From Pseudoalteromonas rhizosphaerae (GTDB lineage: Bacteria; Pseudomonadota; Gammaproteobacteria; Enterobacterales; Alteromonadaceae), in the NCBI RefSeq assembly GCF_902498845.1, contig NZ_CABVLM010000024.1, forward strand, positions 1-35,141: 35,141 bases of DNA, in the 5' to 3' direction. This document shows, one piece after another, positions 26,655-33,570 of this stretch (within the stretch, counting starts at the first letter, position 1; every line of letters begins with the position of its first letter). A program made the position numbers and the translations under genes. The notes under the pieces were generated by a model. It saw nothing but the letters and a program-made list of their open reading frames with translations, did not search any database and had not been told where the DNA came from.

Positions 26655-28379
26655 ATGTATCAACAGCTAGTATTAACAGGCATTATGCTAACTTTAGTCG
26701 GGTGCCTGTTTGGCACGCGGCTAAAGCCAGCATGGCTTTTTGTTGGCGCCATTGGCACCGCATATCTAGGCGGGTTAATCGACCTTGAAGATATGCTGAT
26801 CAACTACGCCAATCCATCACTGATCACCTTAGTGTTATTAGTACTGGTTTCGATTGCGGTTGAAAAAACCACACTCGTACAAAAGCTTGCCCAGTCATTA
26901 TCAAAAGGAAGTTTAACCAGCTCAGTCACTAAGCTAGGACTTTCTACAGCGTTTTTATCCTCATTTACCAATAATACGGCGGTTGTCGCATCGCTCATTA
27001 CTGCCATAAAAGACAATCCAAACCATTCACCTTCAAAGCTACTATTACCGCTGTCGTATACTGCTATTTTAGGTGGCACAATTACCTTAATTGGTACTTC
27101 AACAAATTTAATCGTCAATGGTTTTGCCGTTGATGCAGGCATGGCACCGCTAGGCTTTTTCGACTTTACCATAGTCGGGTTAGGCGCATTAAGTGTGGGC
27201 CTGTTCACTATTTTAGTGATGCTAAAATATTTGCCAGACAACGGCAAAAACGATCAAGAAGTGGTGCCTTTTTATCTCGAAGGTAAAATAGAAGAAGGCT
27301 CAAAACTAATTGGTAAAAGCGTAGAAGAAAATGGCCTGCGCGAACTTAAAGACTTATTCCTAGCGGAAATTATTCGCGGCGATAAACGCATTTGTGCAGT
27401 AACCCCGCAACAAGTGATTAAAGCGGGCGATGTATTGCTGTTTGTCGGTGACATCAAATCAGTGCCACTGCTAACACGCTTTGACGGGCTAAAAATAGTT
27501 CACGATAAACATCAAAAAGATGTTGAGCACCTCGTTGAAGTTGTTGTCAGCCAATCATCTAAATTTATAGGAAAAACAGTTAAAGAAGCGCGTTTTCGTG
27601 AACAGTTTCATGCCGCTGTTATCGCTATTCGTCGCGGCCATGACCGCTTGCAAGGTGGCCTTGGTAAAGTGCAGCTGCAAGCGGGAGACTCACTGATCCT
27701 CGCACCAGGTAAAGACTTTTATAGTCTGCCTAATTTAAAACGCGAATTTGTGTATATTTCCGGGCTTGATTTACAAACTCACTTAGCGCCCAAGCAATCT
27801 AACTTAGTATTAGCGAGCTTTGCAACGGTACTTGGGCTGAGCATTATTGGCTATGTACCACTGGTAAAAGGCTTATTAGTATTGCTGATTGGCTTAATGC
27901 TCACGGGAACGATAAAGCTGAGCGAAGTAAAACGCCGTTTTCCTATTGAGTTACTCGCTGTAGTTGGTAGCGCCATTGGCCTTGCTAAACTGATGATAGG
28001 CACCGGCCTAGCTGGACAAATATCTGCAGCATTGTTTTATGTACTCGGTGATTTTGGCCCCTATGGCGCGTTTATCGCGATTTTTGTAATGACAGTAATG
28101 TTCACCGAACTTATCACCAATAACGCCGCAGCGGCACTATCATTCCCTGTCGCTTATGCATTAGCAATGGGCTTTAATGTTGACCCGCTGCCGTTTATTA
28201 TGGCGGTCGCCTTTGGTGCATCTGCAAGCTTTATATCACCATTTGGTTATCAAACTAACCTGATGGTTTATAGCGCCGGCAATTATCGTTTAAAAGACTA
28301 TGTATTAATGGGCTTACCACTTTCTATTATTTATTCAATAACGGTATTAACCCTGATCCCGCTGGTATTTCCATTTTAA
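26655..28379 (+). CDS. SLC13-family permease with two RCK_C domains, probable sulfate uptake
   Basis: Integral membrane transporter of 574 residues, DASS/SLC13 type. About ten hydrophobic segments lie in two blocks: residues 1-195 and 375-574. Each block has the family's Asn-Thr hairpin (SFTNNTAVVASLI with GTSTNLIVNGF; ELITNNAAAALSFPVAYA with SPFGYQTNLMVYSAGNY). Between them two soluble RCK_C/TrkA-C domains (about 210-290 and 295-365; GKSVEENGLRELKDLFLAEIIRGD and GKTVKEARFREQFHAAVIAIRRG) probably sense a ligand. Position between cysN and cysC argues for sulfate as substrate, but the family also carries dicarboxylates and other anions. Start ATG 26655 has AAGGA upstream. Confidence 0.85.
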   Translation: MYQQLVLTGIMLTLVGCLFGTRLKPAWLFVGAIGTAYLGGLIDLEDMLINYANPSLITLVLLVLVSIAVEKTTLVQKLAQSLSKGSLTSSVTKLGLSTAFLSSFTNNTAVVASLITAIKDNPNHSPSKLLLPLSYTAILGGTITLIGTSTNLIVNGFAVDAGMAPLGFFDFTIVGLGALSVGLFTILVMLKYLPDNGKNDQEVVPFYLEGKIEEGSKLIGKSVEENGLRELKDLFLAEIIRGDKRICAVTPQQVIKAGDVLLFVGDIKSVPLLTRFDGLKIVHDKHQKDVEHLVEVVVSQSSKFIGKTVKEARFREQFHAAVIAIRRGHDRLQGGLGKVQLQAGDSLILAPGKDFYSLPNLKREFVYISGLDLQTHLAPKQSNLVLASFATVLGLSIIGYVPLVKGLLVLLIGLMLTGTIKLSEVKRRFPIELLAVVGSAIGLAKLMIGTGLAGQISAALFYVLGDFGPYGAFIAIFVMTVMFTELITNNAAAALSFPVAYALAMGFNVDPLPFIMAVAFGASASFISPFGYQTNLMVYSAGNYRLKDYVLMGLPLSIIYSITVLTLIPLVFPF

Positions 28380-28409
28380 GCCAGCGCTTACTCATAAGAG
28401 AGTTTTATA

Positions 28410-29009
28410 ATGGATGAGAACATTGTTTGGCATAACTATGCCATTACTAAAGCACAACGTAGCAAACACAAAAGCCATAAACCGGCTATTTTATGGTTCA
28501 CTGGTTTTTCCGGCTCAGGTAAAAGCACCGTAGCAAACGCCCTTGAAAGCGCACTCAATCAACAAGGTATTCACACCTACCTGCTTGATGGCGACAATGT
28601 ACGCCACGGCTTGTGTAAAGATTTAGGCTTTAGCGACGAAGACCGTATCGAAAATATTCGCCGCGTTGGTGAAACCGCTAAACTAATGGTCGATGCTGGA
28701 TTATTGGTACTCACCGCATTTATTTCCCCATTTCGCGCGGAACGCGATATGGTAAGAAACTTAGTCGATGACGGTGAATTTATCGAAGTGTTTTTAGACA
28801 CACCTCTGGACGTATGCGAGAGCCGCGATCCAAAAGGCTTATACAAAAAAGCCCGCGCAGGTGAAATAAAACACTTCACAGGTATTGATTCAGACTACCA
28901 AATACCCCATTCACCGGAAATAATCTTAGATACCAGTAAAAACACCCTAGACCAATCGGTGCAAGAGCTGATAGCGTATCTAAAACAACAGCAAATTATT
29001 AAAGGTTAA
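28410..29009 (+). CDS. cysC: Adenylylsulfate kinase
   Basis: Phosphorylates APS to PAPS, the substrate of PAPS reductase. The 199 residues contain the P-loop FTGFSGSGKSTVANALE (about 33-49), the LLDGDNVRHGLCKDLGFSDEDR motif that binds APS, the FISPFRAERDMVR loop and the lid region KGLYKKARAGEIKHFTGIDSDYQ. Length is that of E. coli CysC (201). It starts 30 bases after the permease stop and ends 3 bases before the cysQ start, so the three are probably one transcript. Confidence 0.97.
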   Translation: MDENIVWHNYAITKAQRSKHKSHKPAILWFTGFSGSGKSTVANALESALNQQGIHTYLLDGDNVRHGLCKDLGFSDEDRIENIRRVGETAKLMVDAGLLVLTAFISPFRAERDMVRNLVDDGEFIEVFLDTPLDVCESRDPKGLYKKARAGEIKHFTGIDSDYQIPHSPEIILDTSKNTLDQSVQELIAYLKQQQIIKG

Positions 29010-29012
29010 GTC

Positions 29013-29795
29013 ATGAACCAAACGGAACTGCTCGAAGAAATACTGATCCTTGCCCGCCAAGCTGGCAGCGCTATTATGGGGATTTATGAAAAGGATTTTA
29101 ACGTTGAGTACAAAGCTGATGAAAGCCCTGTAACCGACGCCGATCTTGCAGCTCACAAAGTGATTGCCAATGGCCTAGCCCACTTAACCCCAGAGATCCC
29201 AGTATTAAGTGAAGAAAGTGCCGATATCAGCTGGGATATCCGCCAAACGTGGACCCGCTATTGGCTGGTTGACCCAATCGACGGCACTAAAGAATTTATT
29301 AAAAAGAACGGTGAGTTTACCGTTAACATCGCCTTGATTGAAAACGGCAAGCCTATCTTAGCGGTAGTAGATGCGCCTGCGCTAGGCGTGTCTTATCTGG
29401 CAGCAGAGGCAATCGGCGCATTTAAAGACCGCGGTGATGAGCGCATCGAGCTTAAAGTCACCACCAAAGCAAACAAAGGCCTTATTCGCGTAGTCGGCAG
29501 CCGCTCGCATCCATCACCGGATTTAGCCGAGTTTGTAAAACGCTTTGATGAGGTGGAAATGGTCTCAAAAGGCAGTTCACTAAAACTGTGCTTAGTCGCC
29601 GAAGGCAGCGCCGATATTTACCCACGCCTAGGCCCAACCTGTGAATGGGACACCGGCGCAGGCCACGCTATAGCCGAAATCGCCGGCGCAAAAGTCACTA
29701 AGCTTGATGGCAGCCCGCTTGTTTACAATACTAAGGATGAATATTTGAATCCGTATTTTGTAGTGAGTGTGATAGAAGAAGAAACCAAGCTATAA
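29013..29795 (+). CDS. cysQ: 3'(2'),5'-bisphosphate nucleotidase
   Basis: Hydrolyses PAP, the toxic by-product of PAPS reduction, to AMP and phosphate; Mg-dependent member of the inositol monophosphatase superfamily. The 260 residues show SPVTDADLAAH, the metal-ligand motifs LSEES and WLVDPIDGTKEFIKKNGEFTVNIAL, and the C-terminal CEWDTGAGHAIAEIAGA. Last gene of the sulfate cluster. No clear terminator follows; the repeat array begins within 35 bases of its stop. Confidence 0.97.
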   Translation: MNQTELLEEILILARQAGSAIMGIYEKDFNVEYKADESPVTDADLAAHKVIANGLAHLTPEIPVLSEESADISWDIRQTWTRYWLVDPIDGTKEFIKKNGEFTVNIALIENGKPILAVVDAPALGVSYLAAEAIGAFKDRGDERIELKVTTKANKGLIRVVGSRSHPSPDLAEFVKRFDEVEMVSKGSSLKLCLVAEGSADIYPRLGPTCEWDTGAGHAIAEIAGAKVTKLDGSPLVYNTKDEYLNPYFVVSVIEEETKL

Positions 29796-29799
29796 GCCG

Positions 29800-30825
29800 T
29801 AAGTTTTAAGTGGTAAGTTTAAGGCCGACTCTTCACTCGTAGGAGTTGGCTTCAGCCACGAAAAATCCTGCTCTGCATTCTATTTAAAAAAACAATTTCA
29901 CCACAGAGAACACCGAGTCGCTTCGCTCTACACAGAGGGCTTTAACCATAAGCTTTAAGCGGTAAGTTTAAGACCGACTCTTCACTCGTAGGAGTTGGCT
30001 TCAGCCACGAAAAATCCTGCTCTGCATTCTATTTGAAAAAACAATTTCACCACAGAGAACACCGAGGCGCTTCGCTACACAGAGGTTGAATCATAAGCTG
30101 TAGAGCTTTAAGCGGTAAGTTTAAGCCCGACTCTTCACTCGTAGGAGTTGGCTTCAGCCACGAAAAATCCTGCTCTGCATTCTATTTGAAAAAACAATTT
30201 CACCACAGAGAACACCGAGTCGCTTCGCTACACAGAGGTTGAATCATAAGCTTTAAGCGGTAAAGCTTTAAGCGGTAAGTTTAAGCACGACTCTTCACTC
30301 GTAGGAGTTGGCTTCAGCCAAAAAAATCCTGCTCTGCATTCTATTTGAAAAAACAATTTCACCACAGAGAACACCAAGGCGCTTCGCTGCACAGAGGTTG
30401 AATCATAAGCTGTATAGCTTCAAGCGGTAAATTTAAGCCCGACTCTTCACTCGTAGGAGTTGGCTTCAGCCACGAAAAATCCTGCTCTGCATTCTATTTG
30501 AAAAAACAATTTCACCACAGAGAACACCGAGTCGCTTCGCTACACAGAGGTTGAATCATAAGCTGTAGAACTTTAAGCGGTAAGTTTAAGCCCGACTCTT
30601 CACTCGTAGGAGTTGGCTTCAGCCACGAAAAAACTGCTCTGTATTCTATTTGAAAAAACAATTTCACCACAGAGAACACCGAGGCGCTTCGTAAGCGGTA
30701 AGTTTTAAGTATCATATTCCACCTCGTAGGAGTTGGCTTCAGCCACGAAAAATCTGCCTGCATTCTATTTGAAAAAACAATTTCACCACAGAGAACACCA
30801 AGTCGCTAGGCTACACATAAGTTTG
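29800..30825 (+). repeat. Array of seven ~150-bp direct repeats with REP-like palindromes
   Basis: Seven head-to-tail units follow cysQ. Each has (a) a core GTAGGAGTTGGCTTCAGCCA, an imperfect palindrome (TGGCT/AGCCA) headed by GTAG, at 29839, 29988, 30141, 30301, 30453, 30606 and 30726; (b) a conserved segment from CTGCATTCTATTTGAAAAAA through CACCACAGAGAACACC to CGCTTCGCTACACAGAGG; (c) a stretch with AAGCGGTAAGTTTAAG. Unit spacings are 149, 153, 160, 152, 153 and 120 bases; the last is shortened by loss of part of (b) and (c). Near-identity points to recent amplification. The GTAG head and palindrome are as in REP elements moved by RAYT transposases (TnpA-REP). A short frame at 30512-30763 is made of repeat and is not a gene. 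Confidence 0.9.
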
Positions 30826-30851
30826 ATATGTATATTTTTATAGATCGGGAT

Positions 30852-30899
30852 TTATCCCATCACATTGTCAGGCTAAAGCCAGACCTAACTATGGGACAA
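30852..30899. repeat. Large inverted repeat with inner REP-like palindrome
   Basis: TTATCCCAT (30852-30860) pairs with ATGGGACAA (30891-30899) with one mismatch, enclosing GTC-GGCT/AGCC-GAC (30867-30884). The minus strand of the inner part reads GTTAGGTCTGGCTTTAGCC, which resembles the REP cores of the adjacent array in opposite orientation but differs in sequence. It may be a second REP family. The rest of 30826-31022 holds only the leader of the next small gene. Confidence 0.6.
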
Positions 30900-31022
30900 T
30901 AAACTTTGAGCGCTAGCTTATAAACCTAAATTCACACCTTGTAACATCAACAAAGCTCATCAATATCAGCTATTGTGTTTTAACATTCTCGGTTCAATTA
31001 ATTGATTCTACGGGAAGAAGTA

Positions 31023-31214
31023 ATGACAACGATTGAAAGTGCGATTGATTCAGCCTACCAAGCGCAAATTAAAAATCTCTCTAATGCACTAAGCCAAGCT
31101 GTACTTGCAGCGAATGGCGATGCAGATGCGATTAGCGCTGCTGAAACAAGCTTTAAAAAAGGCCTAGCCTTTGCCGCTGATATTAGAGGTCGTGCCCTAG
31201 TTGCAATCGCGTAA
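31023..31214 (+). CDS. Small Ala-rich helical protein, unrecognised
   Basis: A 63-residue protein, MTTIESAIDSAYQAQIKNLS..., rich in Ala (about a quarter of residues) and predicted from composition to be mostly helical; no signal peptide or membrane segment. The ATG at 31023 has GGAAG 7 bases upstream; the frame is open to 31002 but that start has no ribosome binding site. Its stop is followed within 5 bases by a terminator, so it is a complete single-gene unit. I do not recognise it. Its place before the transthyretin-like pair and lipase, and the terminator shared in sequence with the one after the lipase, suggest it belongs to the same cassette. Confidence 0.75.
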   Translation: MTTIESAIDSAYQAQIKNLSNALSQAVLAANGDADAISAAETSFKKGLAFAADIRGRALVAIA

Positions 31215-31218
31215 ACTA

Positions 31219-31253
31219 AAAAGCCTTGTAAGTTTGTCACCTACACGGCTTTT
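31219..31253 (+). terminator. Intrinsic terminator after the small protein gene
   Basis: AAAAGCCTTGTA pairs with TACACGGCTTTT (one T/C mismatch) around the loop AGTTTGTCACC, then TCTTT. The inner stem TGTA...TACA and the whole 11-base loop are identical to the terminator at 33503-33537. Confidence 0.85.
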
Positions 31254-31264
31254 CTTTGAATATG

Positions 31265-31292
31265 TTGATGCTTCACTCAATTCATGGATAAT
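31265..31292 (+). promoter_or_regulatory. Promoter-like sequence before first transthyretin-like gene
   Basis: TTGATG (31265-31270), a 16-base spacer and GATAAT (31287-31292), directly after the terminator. The same arrangement with TTGAGG and GATAAT occurs before the second copy at 31775-31802, and conservation of both boxes supports function. Confidence 0.55.
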
Positions 31293-31325
31293 TATAGAAA
31301 CATGTATCATTAACAAGGAACGATA

Positions 31326-31757
31326 ATGCTCGGATTAATACGCTACACAGTAGAGCTATGCCCAGAAGTCAAAGGTCAGCTTACGCTAAACGGTAAACCA
31401 TTAGCAAACCAACTTATCCAAAGAGGCTTAACCTTAGAGGATGAGGAAGTAGATGAAGCCTATACTGATGAGCGCGGTTTTTACTCATTTCCAGCTAAAT
31501 CAATTAAATCACGCAAGCCTGGCAGTATATTTTATGAGTCAATGATAAGAGTCGTAATAGTGACTCACTTTGAAAGTCATCAGCATACTTTATGGTTTGG
31601 ATTTCAATATGGGCTTAAAACCCCAATTGAATTACAAAAAAGACTAAATAATTTAAATGCAGATTTAAGCGCTGAAGAAATAAAACATCAAATCATTGAT
31701 TCAGAAGCACCAAGCGGTGAGCACAATATTTCTAGCATTTGTCGTTGGACAAATTAA
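31326..31757 (+). CDS. Transthyretin-like cytosolic protein, copy 1 (DUF6795-like)
   Basis: A 143-residue protein without signal peptide. It starts MLGLIRYTVELCPEVKGQLT. The segment VKGQLTLNGKPLANQLIQRG...AYTDERGFYSFPAK has the pattern of transthyretin-like or carboxypeptidase-regulatory beta-sandwich domains (GxVxxNGxPLAxxxV ... TDxxGxFSFP). I recall similar proteins under the name DUF6795 but could not check. The C-terminal end HNISSICRW is identical to that of the next gene, its tandem paralogue. It has AAGGAA before the ATG and its own promoter-like sequence. Function unknown; possible adaptor or protective partner of the lipase downstream. Confidence 0.8.
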   Translation: MLGLIRYTVELCPEVKGQLTLNGKPLANQLIQRGLTLEDEEVDEAYTDERGFYSFPAKSIKSRKPGSIFYESMIRVVIVTHFESHQHTLWFGFQYGLKTPIELQKRLNNLNADLSAEEIKHQIIDSEAPSGEHNISSICRWTN

Positions 31758-31774
31758 ATCGTATAGGAAATATA

Positions 31775-31802
31775 TTGAGGTTTTATTCTGTTTATGGATA
31801 AT
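31775..31802 (+). promoter_or_regulatory. Promoter-like sequence before second transthyretin-like gene
   Basis: TTGAGG (31775-31780), a 16-base spacer and GATAAT (31797-31802), starting 18 bases after the stop of copy 1. The following 40 bases, down to the ribosome binding site, are nearly identical to those before copy 1, so the duplicated unit includes the leader. Confidence 0.5.
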
Positions 31803-31836
31803 TATAGAAACATGGATTATTAACAAGGAACGATAT

Positions 31837-32265
31837 ATGCTCGGATTAATTCGCTATACAGTAGAACTATGCCCCGAAGTAAAAGGTCAGGTTTTTGATA
31901 ATGGAATCCCATTAGCCAATCAACTCATTGAACGAAGCTTAACCTACGAAGAAGAAGAACTAGATAGTGTTTATACTGATGAAAACGGTTGTTTCTCATT
32001 TCCTGCCAAATCTCTAAAATCTCGCAAACCAGGCAGTATTTTTCATGAGCCCGTGGTGCGAGTAATTATTGATCTAGAAAGGAATGACGAAGTGTACTTG
32101 CTCTGGTTTGGTAATCAGCGAGGGTTAAAAAATACATCAGAGTTCAAAAAGCATTTGATCAATTTAAATGCGGATTTAACTTCTAGCGAACAAGTCCATC
32201 ATTTTATAAACACTGACTCCCCTTTTCAGGAAGAGCATAATATATCTAGTATTTGCCGTTGGTAA
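31837..32265 (+). CDS. Transthyretin-like cytosolic protein, copy 2 (DUF6795-like)
   Basis: A 142-residue paralogue of the preceding protein, with the same start MLGLIRYTVELCPEVKGQ, the same TDENGCFSFPAKSLKSRKPG core and the same HNISSICRW end, but diverged in the middle (GLKNTSEFKKHLINLNADLT in place of GLKTPIELQKRLNNLNADLS). The frame is open upstream to 31696, inside copy 1, but the ATG at 31837 has AAGGAA 7 bases before it and matches copy 1. It lies 30 bases before the lipase gene with no terminator between, so the two are probably cotranscribed. No signal peptide; function unknown. Confidence 0.8.
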   Translation: MLGLIRYTVELCPEVKGQVFDNGIPLANQLIERSLTYEEEELDSVYTDENGCFSFPAKSLKSRKPGSIFHEPVVRVIIDLERNDEVYLLWFGNQRGLKNTSEFKKHLINLNADLTSSEQVHHFINTDSPFQEEHNISSICRW

Positions 32266-32295
32266 TATAAACTTTACTTTTTAAAAGGAATTAAA

Positions 32296-33468
32296 ATGAG
32301 CACTTTATCTCCTGTAATTTGTGCAGAATTGGCCACTATCTCCTATGATATCCATAAGCCAACGAAACGAGGACGTTATCTACTTGAAACATCAGCAACA
32401 TTAAGAAGCTTGTTCTCTTTTGATCTATCAAACGGACCAATAAAGGGAACGTCTGGCGGAGCAATGACTCATGCAACAGGTCATCAAACAGGGTTTGTAC
32501 TCGTTGGCAAAGGTACTTCTCCTACAGGGCGCATGAATCCATTTAAAAATGATTTGGTATTGGCTATTCGAGGTACAGCCTCGTTATATGACGCATCTAC
32601 TGACTGCAGAGCGAACCTAAGTGTTTGCGATGGTGGCCATAGTGTTCATGCTGGCTTTAATACTTTATTTGAAACCTTAAAATCAGAATTAGCCCCTTTA
32701 TTAAGCGAACTTAAGCCGAGTGCTACTGTGCATTGTGTTGGTCACAGTCTTGGGGGTGCGGTTGCATCTCTAGTCGCGGATTGGGCTAAACGACGTTTTA
32801 ATGCAAACATTAAGTTATATACTTTCGGTGCGCCAAAAGTAGGCTTAACTAATTTCGCATTAAGTACCACAAACGCCCTGAAACCAAAAAATATATTCCG
32901 CTGTGTAAATGGTGGCGATGTAGTACCGATGGTACCTTTTTGGCCATTTATGCAGGCTCCGTACAATGCCCCTGAATATAGGATGGACAACAACCAAATT
33001 ATAGCCCCGTGGCATCACTTGATGAAATACTATACACGGAATTCACAAAAACAATCTTGGGATAGCATCAACAAAAGAGTGACATTTAATCCGTTTAAGC
33101 GTGTAACTCTAGACATTCGTCATGCAAACCAAGTACAACCTTCCATTTATTGGATGAATCGTTTAAGTGAAGCTTTAATGACAGTATTGCGTCAAGCAAA
33201 GCTAGGGGCGCTGAATGCGCTGCAGTCCGGTACTGCAAACGGTTTGAGTTTATACGACAAAATCGCGATGATTCTAGCTAACAACAATTTCCATACTGTA
33301 GACTTAACAGGCCCAATAAATGGTTTGCTTGCATGTATGCTGGCATTTGCAGGATATGCTCGAACTAAAATAAAAGAGTTATCAGCTGAATTTATTAAGT
33401 GGGTATTTGAAAAAACACTGCAGATGGTTAATAAAATAGCTCAAAAAGCACTGTCAGCGGTAGATTAA
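32296..33468 (+). CDS. Class 3 lipase, possible effector
   Basis: A 390-residue alpha/beta-hydrolase of the Lipase_3 type. The nucleophile elbow is VGHSLGGAVASLVADW (Ser151), the acid is in NGGDVVPMVP (Asp208) and the base is in APWHHLMKYY (His240 or 241), so the triad is complete. NDLVLAIRGTAS and HAGFNTLFETLKSEL are typical upstream elements. There is no signal peptide, unlike secreted lipases exported by Sec. After residue 250 an extension, mainly helical, includes a hydrophobic stretch (GPINGLLACMLAFAGYA, about 339-355). Cytosolic-looking lipases with helical tails beside small paralogous genes are common among type VI secretion effectors (Tle), but no VgrG, PAAR or Hcp gene is in the window. 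AAAGGAA precedes the ATG. Confidence 0.88.
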   Translation: MSTLSPVICAELATISYDIHKPTKRGRYLLETSATLRSLFSFDLSNGPIKGTSGGAMTHATGHQTGFVLVGKGTSPTGRMNPFKNDLVLAIRGTASLYDASTDCRANLSVCDGGHSVHAGFNTLFETLKSELAPLLSELKPSATVHCVGHSLGGAVASLVADWAKRRFNANIKLYTFGAPKVGLTNFALSTTNALKPKNIFRCVNGGDVVPMVPFWPFMQAPYNAPEYRMDNNQIIAPWHHLMKYYTRNSQKQSWDSINKRVTFNPFKRVTLDIRHANQVQPSIYWMNRLSEALMTVLRQAKLGALNALQSGTANGLSLYDKIAMILANNNFHTVDLTGPINGLLACMLAFAGYARTKIKELSAEFIKWVFEKTLQMVNKIAQKALSAVD

Positions 33469-33502
33469 TTAACGCTATTTAGCTCGAAGAAGCCATACTC
33501 TA

Positions 33503-33537
33503 AAAAGCCCTGTAAGTTTGTCACCTACAGGGCTTTT
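33503..33537. terminator. Intrinsic terminator between lipase and transporter genes
   Basis: A perfect 12-bp stem, AAAAGCCCTGTA/TACAGGGCTTTT, around the loop AGTTTGTCACC, flanked by A-rich and T-rich ends. It can serve both the lipase (plus) and the convergent transporter gene (minus, 33 bases away). The loop is identical to that at 31219-31253. Confidence 0.9.
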
Positions 33538-33570
33538 ATTTAATCTAACTAAAGTCTCTAAAGCTACTCG

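Noticed and set aside
30512..30763. 83-codon open frame on the minus strand in the repeat array
   Set aside because: It consists of repeat units read in frame (SWLKPTPT occurs twice), has no ribosome binding site and no independent coding signal.
29800..30825. CRISPR array
   Set aside because: The repeating units are about 150 bp with conserved material throughout; there are no short repeats with unique spacers and no cas genes.
31696..31836. N-terminal extension of the second transthyretin-like protein
   Set aside because: It overlaps the end of copy 1 and the shared leader; the ATG at 31837 has a good ribosome binding site and matches copy 1.
31219..33537. Integron attC sites flanking gene cassettes
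   Set aside because: The two hairpins lack the attC core sites and bulged arms; they are short perfect stems with U-tracts, as in terminators.
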